Origin: Cytophagales bacterium
GTDB lineage: Bacteria; Bacteroidota; Bacteroidia; Cytophagales; Thermoflexibacteraceae
Reading direction: 5' to 3'
Assembly: GCA_013299115.1 (NCBI GenBank)
Contig: JAAFKA010000019.1
Location: forward strand, 43,996 to 107,995
Length of the DNA stretch: 64,000 nucleotides
The translations under genes and the position numbers were made by a program. Under the pieces are notes generated by a model. The model was not told where the DNA came from. It saw only the letters and a list, made by a program, of their open reading frames with translations, and searched no databases. Shown piece by piece: positions 15,376-23,937 of this stretch (position 1 is the stretch's first letter; each line of letters opens with the position of its first letter).

Positions 15376-17373
15376 CTACGGCAACTCTTTTTTTAACAAC
15401 GCCCTGCGAATAAGCCAAAAAGCAACTGCAAAACCGACTGCAAAGGCAAATAATAACCCCAGAACTAAAAAAATCCAGTCGTATTGGGCTGCTTCTTGTC
15501 TAAATTGGTGGCTACTATCCCAAAAAAGTAAGTAAAACAAATAAAGCAAGGCACACAAAACAATCAAGCCCAATAAACCTTTCAACAGCCATTGCCCTGA
15601 TTGTTTGAAAGTGAAACCCAACCTAAACAGCAAATACAACATACTTGCATTGATAGTAATGCCCAACAAAGGCAAGGCAAACAACAAAATTGAAAATAAA
15701 TCTCCTCGCAAAATACTTGGGTTGGTCAAAACATTGAGCAGTAGGGTAGGGGATTGCAACAGCCTACCAATTACCCTGTCAAAATAACCTAATTCTGCTG
15801 AAGGTGTATCGAGCAAAGTAGCAACAGGTTTGTTTTGGGCTTGAGTGGTACTGTCGGCAAGAGGTTGGGCAAATTTGGTAGCCAACAATTTCCACAAGTC
15901 GGGGTAGCCGTTGTCATAACCCAAAGCCCAAATACCTACGCCTTTTAGCTTATTTTGCAGTATCCAATCGTATTTTTTTGCTAAACTTACCTCATCTTCA
16001 AACCAAATTTGCGTACAGTTGCGGTTTTTGTCTTGGTCTAAACAAAAACGACTGCCACTGCTTGCCTCCTCGTTAAAAGGCAAATGAGTATAATTTTTCT
16101 TAATGTATCGGTAAGTATGGTAACTCAAAAACTTTTTTTCTATTACATCAGAGGCTAATTTTAGGTCTGTCGTTTGCCACGCAGCACCATAATAGGGCAA
16201 GGCAAGCACCATTTTATCGGGTGACATGGCTGCTGCCAAATGATTTTTCAGGCTTTGCTCCAAATCATAACTCCACCACAATTTGCCACTCGACAAAGGG
16301 GCTATGGGTCCTGCTTTGGTACTTCCTTTGCCATAAAATTCATAACCCATGACTACATAATAAGCCACGTGGTTATTGAGTTGCAAAAAATCAAAACTTT
16401 CGTCAAAATCTAAGGCTGGCACCGCCAAGCTGACCACATAACTACTGTCTGCTTTTTTGAGTTCGGTAGCCAAATTGATTACAAAGTTGGTAAACAAGTT
16501 GCGGTATGATTTTGGAATATTCTCAAAATCCAAATTTACGCCGTTTGCTTTGCGTTTTTGCAACAAATCTATCAAAGTAACGGCTAATTTTTGCTGGGCT
16601 GCTTTGTTTTTAAGAAAAACTTGGTTGTTTGCATAGCCCAAATTGGTAACAGTGAGTAAAAGACTGATGTTTTTATTTTTACTTTTGGCAAGGGCGAGGA
16701 GAGGGGTAGTAAGCCAATCGTGAATGGAAGTGTAGCCTCCAGTTTGGGGATTGAGTTCGTAAGAAAAATAAGCCAAAGCCGACAGCAAAGTAAAATTATA
16801 ACTTCGGTAGGCTTCACCCATCCAATAGGGATGCCAGCCAAAAACAAATTGATTGGCTTGGAGTTGGTGAGGGGTGGTGTAGCTATTTTGGTCGTTGATA
16901 CCTTGCACCAAAGCCCACTGTTTTTCACTGCGGTTACTGTAAGGTTGGTTGCCTATTTCCACCCCAAAAGGTCGTTTGATTTGCAATAATCTGTTGCGAA
17001 ACACAATCGTATCTATGGGAGCAGAGGGCAAAGTGTCCAAAACAGGTTGATTAACAGCATTTTGCTTAGTTGTTCCTTGATTTTGGGCTTGTTGTTGAGC
17101 CTGCTTTTGTAGTTGTTCTTTTAGCTTTTTTATAGTATCTTGGGCAGCTTGTTGCTGTGCCAAGAGTTGGTCGGTTTTGGCTTGGGCAGTTGCAATTTTT
17201 TGTTTTTTAACCTCTTGCACCGAGTCCGCTATTTTCTTTTGCGTAGTCAAATAACTTTCTATCACTTTTTTTTGGGCAGTAGCCGAAAAAAAAGTAATAA
17301 AATTTGCAAATAGTACCAAAATAAAAACCAATAAGTGATTGGAGAATAGAGAGCAAAAAAAGGTTATATTCAT
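15376..17373 (-). CDS. Exported/membrane glycoside hydrolase family 18-like protein with coiled coil
   Basis: 665 residues. A signal/anchor helix (LLVFILVLFANFITFF) precedes a glutamine/alanine-rich coiled coil (~35-100). The central GH18-type TIM barrel (~150-500) begins FGWHPYWMGEAY and carries the catalytic signature in KANGVNLDFENIP (D-x-E of the DxxDxDxE family). Three membrane helices follow at the C-terminus (ALPLLGITINASMLYLL onward). The barrel resembles spore-lysin/YaaH-like GH18 enzymes that act on peptidoglycan or chitin-like glycans. Membrane anchorage at both ends suggests the barrel faces the periplasm. Monocistronic by position. Confidence 0.82.
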   Translation of the reverse strand: MNITFFCSLFSNHLLVFILVLFANFITFFSATAQKKVIESYLTTQKKIADSVQEVKKQKIATAQAKTDQLLAQQQAAQDTIKKLKEQLQKQAQQQAQNQGTTKQNAVNQPVLDTLPSAPIDTIVFRNRLLQIKRPFGVEIGNQPYSNRSEKQWALVQGINDQNSYTTPHQLQANQFVFGWHPYWMGEAYRSYNFTLLSALAYFSYELNPQTGGYTSIHDWLTTPLLALAKSKNKNISLLLTVTNLGYANNQVFLKNKAAQQKLAVTLIDLLQKRKANGVNLDFENIPKSYRNLFTNFVINLATELKKADSSYVVSLAVPALDFDESFDFLQLNNHVAYYVVMGYEFYGKGSTKAGPIAPLSSGKLWWSYDLEQSLKNHLAAAMSPDKMVLALPYYGAAWQTTDLKLASDVIEKKFLSYHTYRYIKKNYTHLPFNEEASSGSRFCLDQDKNRNCTQIWFEDEVSLAKKYDWILQNKLKGVGIWALGYDNGYPDLWKLLATKFAQPLADSTTQAQNKPVATLLDTPSAELGYFDRVIGRLLQSPTLLLNVLTNPSILRGDLFSILLFALPLLGITINASMLYLLFRLGFTFKQSGQWLLKGLLGLIVLCALLYLFYLLFWDSSHQFRQEAAQYDWIFLVLGLLFAFAVGFAVAFWLIRRALLKKELP

Positions 17374-17390
17374 AGAAATACCAATAAAAA

Positions 17391-17473
17391 TACGTTGGCA
17401 ATGGTCGCAGACCTTGACAATCGTAAAGTTAAACTAAAAATTATGAATTGTCAAGGTCTGCAACCATTAGCAA
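17391..17473. repeat. Inverted repeat of the CCTTGACAATCGTA family
   Basis: Arms 17395-17421 and 17447-17473 are nearly perfect inverse copies (TTGGCAATGGTCGCAGACCT...). Related palindromes occur at 51301-51348, 59719-59766 and 60666-60707. It lies just upstream of the GH18-like gene. Confidence 0.8.
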
Positions 17474-17529
17474 ATGGACAATCCATTGTTTTTCAGAGCA
17501 AGAAAAGAGCCAAAAATATAAAAAACAGT

Positions 17530-17564
17530 TTTGCTTGCTTTTCTGTATAAAATTGCTACTTTTG
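17530..17564 (+). promoter_or_regulatory. Putative Bacteroidota-type promoter of the DUF2795 gene
   Basis: TTTG at 17530-17533 and TACTTTTG at 17557-17564 match the -33/-7 pattern (TTTG, ~19-23 bases, TAnnTTTG). Transcription would begin near 17570, giving a leader of about 80 bases before the ATG at 17653. Confidence 0.5.
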
Positions 17565-17652
17565 CGAACTTTTTACAAAAGCTATTTGTAATAAGCAAAA
17601 TAGTAACAAAAATACAGTCAAAAAAAATCTTTAAAAAATTTATTTTACACCT

Positions 17653-17874
17653 ATGTATTGGACACTTGAATTGGCTTCTTATCTCGAAGATGCTCCTTGG
17701 CCTGCTACCAAAGATGAATTGATAGACTACTCTGTACGTTCTGGCGCACCCTTAGAAGTTGTAGAAAATCTACAAGAACTCGAAGATGACGGACAGCCGT
17801 ATGAAAGTATAGAGGAAATCTGGCCTGATTATCCAACCAAAGACGACTTCTTTTTTAACGAAGACGAATATTAA
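17653..17874 (+). CDS. DUF2795 family small acidic protein
   Basis: 73 residues. The core (residues ~5-50) with YLEDAPWPATKDELIDYSV and LEVVENLQELEDDGQPYESI fits DUF2795, a small helical domain common in Bacteroidota, Actinobacteria and Cyanobacteria and of unknown function. The C-terminus is very acidic (DDFFFNEDEY). A recognisable promoter lies upstream and the gene is monocistronic. Confidence 0.85.
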   Translation: MYWTLELASYLEDAPWPATKDELIDYSVRSGAPLEVVENLQELEDDGQPYESIEEIWPDYPTKDDFFFNEDEY

Positions 17875-17875
17875 T

Positions 17876-17957
17876 ACAGTTAGCAGTGAACAGTTATCAG
17901 TGAAAACTAAATTTACAAGTTTTGCTACTTAACTGATAACTGTTTACTGCTAACTGT
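17876..17957. repeat. Long inverted repeat between DUF2795 and gldH genes
   Basis: Arms 17876-17901 and 17932-17957 (ACAGTTAGCAGTGAACAGTT...) pair with one mismatch. It lies between two convergent genes and touches the gldH stop codon, so it may serve as a bidirectional terminator; it also looks like a dispersed repeat. Confidence 0.7.
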
Positions 17958-18437
17958 TCACTGTTTTTCCACCACCCGCATACCTACTGCCACTATTTCG
18001 GGCAGAGGGTCTAACCGCATGGCTTGTTTTAGCGTAAAAGTATAACCTCCTTTTTTTGGAAATTTAAAATTTTCTAAGGCTATGAATTCGTGGTCGTAAA
18101 GGTCGCCTATGCCCTTGCCATACGGCTCACCTGTTTTGGGGTTGAGCAGATTTTTGTCCACTCGTTGGGTCGAAATGACTTTGCCTGTTGCATCAGCCAA
18201 AGTATAGTCGAGATAGAGGTTATAATAAGGATAGCCTACTGTGTTTCGAATGGAATAGCTGATTTGGTAGGGTTTTGTATCTTCTGTTATTTCAAAATTG
18301 AAAACGGCTGTTGCGTCTGCCTTCCATTGTTTGTTTTCAAAGTTTTTATAGCCCTCATACGTGGAACTATTGCCACAAGCTGCCAAATTGCCCAATAAAA
18401 CCAATAGAATAAATAATACACTATATTTTTTTTTCAT
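17958..18437 (-). CDS. gldH: Gliding motility lipoprotein GldH
   Basis: 159 residues from MKKKYSVLFILLVLLGNLAAC, a lipoprotein signal with lipobox cysteine. The mature part shows the GldH pattern: NKQWKADATAVFNFEI, YSIRNTVGYPYYNLYLDY, GEPYGKGIGDLYD and the C-terminal QAMRLDPLPEIVAVGMRV. GldH is needed for gliding in Flavobacterium and is restricted to Bacteroidota. The open frame extends 26 codons upstream to 18515 through a hairpin; the lipoprotein start at 18437 is preferred. It stands alone here, away from other gld genes. Confidence 0.9.
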   Translation of the reverse strand: MKKKYSVLFILLVLLGNLAACGNSSTYEGYKNFENKQWKADATAVFNFEITEDTKPYQISYSIRNTVGYPYYNLYLDYTLADATGKVISTQRVDKNLLNPKTGEPYGKGIGDLYDHEFIALENFKFPKKGGYTFTLKQAMRLDPLPEIVAVGMRVVEKQ

Positions 18438-18467
18438 TGTCAGGTGATTGATTGTAAACTCTGCCCT

Positions 18468-18506
18468 AAAAACCTTACAAGGATTTAAAATCCTTGTAAG
18501 GTTTTT
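18468..18506. repeat. 16-bp perfect hairpin upstream of gldH
   Basis: AAAAACCTTACAAGGA at 18468-18483 and its inverse at 18491-18506 with a seven-base loop. Flanked by A and T runs, it is terminator-like in both directions and lies within the gldH leader. Confidence 0.6.
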
Positions 18507-18691
18507 GACCAACAAAGATAAAGTATCTATTACAGCCTTGCATATTTTTTTTAGAAAAAAACTTTATTTGTCTAATTTTTGCAAAATATTAGCAATATTG
18601 TAGTTATTTAATGTAGCATAGGCTTTAGTCTGTGCCTTATACCCACACTGAATCTTATGTTACATTCATTCATACCAAATACCATAAAACC

Positions 18692-20347
18692 ATGTATCGA
18701 ATAATTTTAATCATTGCAATTTTTTTTGTTAGCTTTTTCTCCTATGCAGGTGATGAAAAGATAATAGAAAGTAGCCCCGCAGAAGTTACAGTATTCTTGT
18801 CGGGGGCAGAACTCCGCTACCAAACCGAATTGAAGTTTTTGGTGGGGCAAAATACATTTAAGTTTGTTGGTTTGCCATCTTCTATTAACCTGAACAGCAT
18901 CAGTTTTGGTTTAGACGAAAGTATTAAAATTTTGTCTATTTCAGGCGAAATTAATTATGAAGGCAAGCTAAAACCCAGCAAAGAAAGGTTAGCCTTAGAA
19001 GACTCGGTAGCTTATTTTGAAGACGAACAGCAAAAATTGCAAATAGAATTGGCTGTTTGGAAGTCAGAATCAGATTTATTGGAACAAAACAAAGGCAGAA
19101 TAGGTAGCAATAACGGACTTTCTTTGTTAGAATTACAAAATTTTGGTACGTATTATAGAAACAAGACCAAAGAAATTGCAGAAAAGACAAAAGAAATCAA
19201 CAAAAAAATTGCAAACCTCCAAAAAAGAGGGAAAGATTTTTTCAAAGCCTTAGAGAAAATGAAGGCAAAAGACATAGCACCAGCTTTTGAGCTAACCTTG
19301 ATAGCTGTTGCAAAAGAGGCAAAAACAGTACAAGCCCGTTGGAGTTATGTGATAACAGAGGCAGGTTGGTCGCCATTATACGATTTCAGAGCAAAAGGCG
19401 TGGACAAACCCATTCAATTTACTTACAAAGGCAATATTTTTAACAATTCAGGCGTAGATTGGCAGAAAGTACGTCTTACTTTGTCCACTGCCGAAGGGTC
19501 GCAAAACACCACACCACCCGAATTGACGACTTGGAAATTGGATTTTTCTAATCCTAACGACTATTCACAAAATCTTTATTACAGTAACAACGCCAATATA
19601 CAACAACAGGTTATGATGTCGGCAGACGAAATGGAGGAAAGCCGAGCAGGAGGCGTGGACAGGTCGGGGAGTAGGGTAGAGGCTTATTCAGATATTGCCG
19701 TTTCGGAACTTAGTGTAGAGTTTGAAGTCAAAGAATTGTATTCCATTCCTTCTGATAACAGAGCCTACGCCGTAGAAATTAACGAATATCAACTCAAAGC
19801 AGACTACAATTATGTTTGCACACCCAAAATGGACAAAGATGCTTTTTTGATAGCCAAAATATTGGGCTGGGAAACCTTAAATTTGGTAGAGGGGGTTGCC
19901 AATATTTACTATAACGACAGCTACATTGGCAAAACGTCCATTAACCTACGCAAAGCAGACGATACGCTGCAAATTTCGTTGGGCAGAGATAAAAAGGTAA
20001 TGGTTAATCGGACTAAAAAGCAAGATTTCAGCAGCCGAAAGTTTTTGAGCAGCACCGTAACGGAGTTATACACCTACGAAATCAATGTGCGAAACACCAA
20101 TAATGCACCCATTCAGTTAGACCTCCTCGACCAGTTGCCCATATCGACCAATAGTGAAATAGAGGTAGAAGTGCTGGAAACTTCATCAGCTATTCGAAAT
20201 TTTGCTACTGGTTTATTGACTTGGAAAGTGAACTTGGCACAAGGCGAAGCCAAAAATTTTACGTTGAGTTATGCCATTAAGCACCCAAAAAACAAAAAGG
20301 TGAATGTCAATCGTATGAAAATGCAAAGGCAGTATAATAAAAAGTAG
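18692..20347 (+). CDS. Exported DUF4140/DUF4139 (mucoidy-inhibitor MuiA-like) protein
   Basis: 551 residues starting MYRIILIIAIFFVSFFSYAG, a signal peptide. The N-terminal DUF4140 part has AEVTVFLSGAEL and a coiled coil (~110-210). The C-terminal DUF4139 part has YVITEAGWSPLYDFRAKG, a conserved surface of beta strands, and a Q-LPISTNSEIEVEVLE stretch near the end. The family takes its name from a mucoidy inhibitor, but its biochemical role is unknown. An upstream ATG in frame at 18632 lies within repeat sequence and is rejected in favour of the signal-peptide start. Confidence 0.85.
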   Translation: MYRIILIIAIFFVSFFSYAGDEKIIESSPAEVTVFLSGAELRYQTELKFLVGQNTFKFVGLPSSINLNSISFGLDESIKILSISGEINYEGKLKPSKERLALEDSVAYFEDEQQKLQIELAVWKSESDLLEQNKGRIGSNNGLSLLELQNFGTYYRNKTKEIAEKTKEINKKIANLQKRGKDFFKALEKMKAKDIAPAFELTLIAVAKEAKTVQARWSYVITEAGWSPLYDFRAKGVDKPIQFTYKGNIFNNSGVDWQKVRLTLSTAEGSQNTTPPELTTWKLDFSNPNDYSQNLYYSNNANIQQQVMMSADEMEESRAGGVDRSGSRVEAYSDIAVSELSVEFEVKELYSIPSDNRAYAVEINEYQLKADYNYVCTPKMDKDAFLIAKILGWETLNLVEGVANIYYNDSYIGKTSINLRKADDTLQISLGRDKKVMVNRTKKQDFSSRKFLSSTVTELYTYEINVRNTNNAPIQLDLLDQLPISTNSEIEVEVLETSSAIRNFATGLLTWKVNLAQGEAKNFTLSYAIKHPKNKKVNVNRMKMQRQYNKK

Positions 20348-20364
20348 GGCAATGGTTGTATTGG

Positions 20365-20395
20365 TAGTACGGCTTGAAGCCGTACTATTTTTTTG
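20365..20395 (+). terminator. Rho-independent terminator after the DUF4139 gene
   Basis: Stem TAGTACGGCTT / AAGCCGTACTA followed directly by a run of eight T, 18 bases after the stop codon. Confidence 0.75.
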
Positions 20396-20508
20396 AAAAT
20401 TAATTTGTTACATAACTTTTTTTTATGTTAAGTATTTTTTTTTAGATAATTACTATTATCAAAAAAGTGTTAGGGGAGAAGGAACACAAAATAGTCATGC
20501 TATAAGTT

Positions 20509-21516
20509 TTATCTCAAACTATCTCTCCGCACACTATCGTCTTGGGGCAGAGATTGCAAACGCAAAAAGTTTTCATCTTTTTGAAATGGTGCATCAGTAG
20601 GCAATGTTATGAGATAAGATTTTGGAGTTGTAGTTTTTTTGTCATTCAGAATACTCAATTTATCACTTATCAGCCAAGGATTATAAACTTTTAGACTCTT
20701 GTAACTTACGCCTTGCTTATGAGCAAAATCTATCAAACTGTTGATAGTCGTGTCTATCTTTACAGTTCGCAAGTTCAACACAGCATAGCGTTGGTTGAGG
20801 TCTATGTTAAAGCCATATTGTTCAGGATTTTGCATAATTATTTTCATTGCCAAAATCCTGAAAACATAACGCGAAGTTTCCTGATTGAGCCAAAGGTCAT
20901 AGTAAGATTTTGCTTTTTGCTGCATACAGGCACGCATGATACCTGACAACCCTCTGTTGTAAGCTGCTGCTGCCAAAGTCCACGACCCTAATTTGAGATA
21001 ACATTTCCGAATGTATTGGCAGGCTGCTTTGGTGGCTTTTTGCACATGATACCTCTCGTCTATCTCCTCCGTAACTTCCAAACCCAATTCTTTTGCCGTA
21101 GGTTTCATCAGTTGCCAATAACCTGCTGCCCCCGCACCCGATACGGCTTGGGCAAGAGAACTTTCTATGACCATTAAATATTTGAAATCATCGGGAATTT
21201 GTTCCTCTTTCAATATTTTTTCTACTTGTGGCAACCACCGATTGGCACGTTTGATAACCAAAGTAGTATTAGAATGAAAATTGGCATTGACTAACAATTC
21301 CCTGTCTAATCTTTCTCTAACTTCTGCTTCTTGCAAAGGGACTGCCTCGCCACAAAAATCTGTGAGATTTATAGGGCTGCTGTTTTTCGACATACTTGGA
21401 ACTGCCAGCAAATCAGGGGGCTGTGTGGCTGCCAACTTGTCGTAAACTGTGTGGGCAAGTAAAAAAAAGACAATAATTGCTAATAGCAAGAGTTGATATT
21501 TTCTTAAAAAATCCAT
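20509..21516 (-). CDS. Membrane-anchored lytic transglycosylase (SLT domain, GH23)
   Basis: 335 residues. An uncleaved anchor at ~9-27 (LLLLAIIVFFLLAHTVY) precedes the SLT domain at ~110-230: catalytic glutamate in VIESSLAQAVSGAGAAGYWQ, then QLMKPTAKELGLEV and AAAAYNRGLSGI. This is the MltD-like arrangement, cleaving murein glycan strands with anhydromuramyl product. No LysM repeat is obvious, although the C-terminal ~60 residues (HKQGVSYKSLKVYNPW) may be a degenerate one. It is followed on the same strand by the heptose kinase gene located upstream, only 40 bases away, so the two may share a transcript. Confidence 0.9.
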   Translation of the reverse strand: MDFLRKYQLLLLAIIVFFLLAHTVYDKLAATQPPDLLAVPSMSKNSSPINLTDFCGEAVPLQEAEVRERLDRELLVNANFHSNTTLVIKRANRWLPQVEKILKEEQIPDDFKYLMVIESSLAQAVSGAGAAGYWQLMKPTAKELGLEVTEEIDERYHVQKATKAACQYIRKCYLKLGSWTLAAAAYNRGLSGIMRACMQQKAKSYYDLWLNQETSRYVFRILAMKIIMQNPEQYGFNIDLNQRYAVLNLRTVKIDTTINSLIDFAHKQGVSYKSLKVYNPWLISDKLSILNDKKTTTPKSYLITLPTDAPFQKDENFLRLQSLPQDDSVRRDSLR

Positions 21517-21556
21517 GAATAGAGTTTTCTTATTTTTAAACTGAGTGTTACCAAAC

Positions 21557-22537
21557 TTACCCTGTTTTCGTTACTCGTTGTGCCTCTGCCAACAAAATAT
21601 TTTTGTCTATGGGGACTACGCCCAAATATTCGCAGACCAAACCGCCACCCAAATTAGCCAAAAATGCTGTGGTTTGCAAATCTAAATTGAGGGCTACACA
21701 CAAGGCAGCAATGCTCACCACCGTATCGCCAGCCCCCGAAACATCTGCAATTTCTCTCTTGTGTGCAGGCAAACGATGCTGTTCTTGTTCATTGGCAATG
21801 TAAACTCCATGTTCAGAAAGAGTTATCAAGGCAGTTTCTATGCCCATTTGTTTCCTGAACTGCTCTACGGCTTGGGGCAAATTGGTAGCCAAATCAATGT
21901 CCATTTTCAGCCCTTCACGCAGTTCTTTCAAGTTGGGTTTAAACAAAGTGCTGTTTTTATAGTACCAAAAGTTGCGTTTTTTGGGGTCTATAATGGTTGG
22001 TATCTTTTTTTCGTTGGCAAATGCTATAATTTGCTCTATGTTTTCTTGGGTCAATACGCCCTTGTCGTAATCCTCAAAAATAATGACGTGAGCCTCCTCC
22101 GCCAATTTTTTGATTTGCTCGACCAAAGCCTCCGAAGCCGCATGGTCTATGGGCTTGTCGGTTTCGGAGTCCACCCGCAGCAGTTGTTGCGAACCAGCTA
22201 AAATGCGGTGCTTGACTGTGGTAACTCTGTTGGCAACGCCAATTAGCCCGTCTGTTCTCATTTTTTGTTGGTCGAGCAGGGCTTGCAACTGCAAAGCCTC
22301 GTCGTCTTTGCCAACAACGGCACACAAAATAGGCGTAGCCCCCAATGCCTGTATATTCAGGGCTACATTGGCAGCACCGCCCAACCGCCGTTCTTGCTTG
22401 CGTATATTGACCACAGGCACAGGGGCTTCGGGCGAAATTCTATCTACTGTTCCCCAGCTATAGGCATCTATCATCACATCACCCACAATAATCACTTTGA
22501 GCTGGTTAAATTGCTGAAATAAAGTTGTTAAAGACAT
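21557..22537 (-). CDS. rfaE1: D-glycero-beta-D-manno-heptose-7-phosphate kinase (PfkB family)
   Basis: 326 residues from MSLTTLFQQFNQLKVIIVGD. Ribokinase-fold kinase with the HldE N-domain signatures: DRISPEAPVPVV near the start, GGAANVALNIQALG, FEDYDKGVLT, the IDPKKRNFWYY segment and the ATP-site GAGDTV. It phosphorylates heptose-7-phosphate at C1 on the way to ADP-heptose for lipopolysaccharide. The nucleotidyltransferase domain of full HldE is absent, so this is the stand-alone kinase. The 14-codon upstream extension to 22579 overlaps a palindrome (TATCGGACAC ... GTGTCCGATA) and is rejected. Confidence 0.92.
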   Translation of the reverse strand: MSLTTLFQQFNQLKVIIVGDVMIDAYSWGTVDRISPEAPVPVVNIRKQERRLGGAANVALNIQALGATPILCAVVGKDDEALQLQALLDQQKMRTDGLIGVANRVTTVKHRILAGSQQLLRVDSETDKPIDHAASEALVEQIKKLAEEAHVIIFEDYDKGVLTQENIEQIIAFANEKKIPTIIDPKKRNFWYYKNSTLFKPNLKELREGLKMDIDLATNLPQAVEQFRKQMGIETALITLSEHGVYIANEQEQHRLPAHKREIADVSGAGDTVVSIAALCVALNLDLQTTAFLANLGGGLVCEYLGVVPIDKNILLAEAQRVTKTG

Positions 22538-22662
22538 TTTCTGATTAGAGAAACTTATCGGACACGAATGGTGCGACAACTCGCAAAGTGTCCGATAAAT
22601 GGTTTTTATAAAAAGTTTTATCGACTACAAAGGTATGATAATTGTAGATTTTAAACCAAACA

Positions 22663-22693
22663 TTTGGCAGTTTATCAAAAATGTTTACCTTTG
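22663..22693 (+). promoter_or_regulatory. Putative Bacteroidota-type promoter of the NYN-CSD gene
   Basis: TTTG at 22663-22666 and TACCTTTG at 22686-22693 with 19 bases between, an excellent match to the Bacteroidota housekeeping promoter. Transcription would begin near 22700, about 75 bases before the ATG. Confidence 0.65.
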
Positions 22694-22774
22694 CTTTTGC
22701 TCTTTTACAATCTAACCCAAAGAGCAGCTAACTATACTTATAATTGTTTTAAACCAAAGTAAAAAAACAAAAAA

Positions 22775-23737
22775 ATGCAAGACAATAGTAAATTAACAAG
22801 AATAGGCGTATTTTATGACGGCAACTATTTTCTAAAAGTAAGTAATTATTATAATTACGAACACTCACGCAAAGCCCGTATTAGTTTAGAAGGTTTGCAC
22901 AACTTCATCAGACATCAAATAGCAAAAGAAGAAAACGCAGATGTCAGGCTTTGCCAAGTGGTTGATGCTCACTATTTTAGAGGCAGATTAAGTGCTTATG
23001 ATGCCAAAGAACTAAACAAACTCTACAACGACCGTATATTCGATGACATCTTGATGAATGAAGGCGTAATTACGCACTACCTTCCGTTGAGGTCGAGAAG
23101 TGGCAAAAAAGAAGAAAAAGGTATAGACGTTTGGTTAGCCTTAGAGTCTTACGAGTTGGCAGTCTATAAAAACTTCAGCGTGGTGGTACTCATAGCTTGT
23201 GATGGAGATTATGTACCTTTGATTCGCAAACTCAACACCTTAGGCTCACGAGTAATGGTATTGAATTGGGATTTTAAATACATAGACGAAAAAGGCGAAG
23301 TAAGAGAAACCCGCACTTCCCAAGAACTCTTAGACGAAGCCACCTACCCCATAGCCATGCACGAGTTGATAGACAATCGTATTATGAAAAATGATTTGTT
23401 GATAAACAACATTTTCGTTGCCCCAGATGCTATTCAAAATACCTACAAGCCAGCTTACAAACCCCCAGTGGCAGGAGAAAATGGTGTATTTACCAGCACA
23501 GTAATCAATCTTAAAAATGGCTACGGCTTTATAGTGGCTCCTCCAAACAACTTGTATTTTAGCTACGAAGACCTGATAGAAGGTGATTTTAATGACCTTA
23601 AAGATGGCGACCCCGTAGAATATAATGTAGGCAAAAATGTAAGGGGAGATTGTGCCAAAAATGTTCGCAAACTATATTCTAATCATAGCAACGGACAAAA
23701 TGGTAATGGTGTAGGCTCTACTATTTCTAATTATTAA
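22775..23737 (+). CDS. NYN-domain putative ribonuclease fused to a cold-shock-like domain
   Basis: 320 residues. Residues ~8-190 form a NYN (PIN-like) nuclease domain with the acidic residues typical of the fold: GVFYDGNYF at the start, KGIDVWLALESYELA in the middle, and LIACDGDYVPLIRKL. Residues ~240-310 resemble a cold-shock/S1-type OB fold (FTSTVINLKNGYGFIVAP ... YFSYEDLIEGDF), which would bind RNA. The arrangement predicts an RNA-cleaving or RNA-processing enzyme. It is monocistronic, with its own promoter and a hairpin 14 bases after the stop. Confidence 0.85.
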   Translation: MQDNSKLTRIGVFYDGNYFLKVSNYYNYEHSRKARISLEGLHNFIRHQIAKEENADVRLCQVVDAHYFRGRLSAYDAKELNKLYNDRIFDDILMNEGVITHYLPLRSRSGKKEEKGIDVWLALESYELAVYKNFSVVVLIACDGDYVPLIRKLNTLGSRVMVLNWDFKYIDEKGEVRETRTSQELLDEATYPIAMHELIDNRIMKNDLLINNIFVAPDAIQNTYKPAYKPPVAGENGVFTSTVINLKNGYGFIVAPPNNLYFSYEDLIEGDFNDLKDGDPVEYNVGKNVRGDCAKNVRKLYSNHSNGQNGNGVGSTISNY

Positions 23738-23750
23738 GAGAGTAATACCA

Positions 23751-23785
23751 AATTTGTCGAACACCTTTAAAGTGTTCGACAAATT
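23751..23785 (+). terminator. Hairpin after the NYN-CSD gene
   Basis: AATTTGTCGAACAC / GTGTTCGACAAATT with a seven-base loop. It also belongs to a palindrome family with copies near 51150, 51200 and 32605, so it may be a repeat used as terminator. Confidence 0.5.
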
Positions 23786-23851
23786 GTTATAACATTGTGT
23801 ACCTGTACTACTACGACAAACAAGGTTGTTAGGCAAGCAGTCTCTTTTTGC

Positions 23852-23888
23852 TAACCCTTCTAAGGTTTCCAAAACCTTAGAAGGGTTA
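23852..23888. repeat. Inverted repeat downstream of the ATPase/DUF4435 pair
   Basis: TAACCCTTCTAAGGTTT at 23852-23868 and its inverse at 23872-23888. It lies just outside the aspS 3'-end remnant and may terminate the defence-like operon. Confidence 0.6.
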
Positions 23889-23894
23889 AGCTGT

Positions 23895-23937
23895 CCTACA
23901 ACTTTATATGCAACTCCTTCAACTGCCCTACTGAAAT
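23895..23937 (-). pseudogene. Duplicated 3' end of aspS (attachment-site-like repeat)
   Basis: 40 of 43 bases match the end of the intact aspS gene at 26276-26318. In the aspS frame it still reads [13 protein letters not shown] followed by the stop codon, against [13 protein letters not shown] in AspS. The DUF4435 gene ends inside it in another frame. Together with the intact copy it brackets the ATPase/DUF4435 pair as direct repeats, the arrangement left by integration at the 3' end of a conserved gene. Confidence 0.85.
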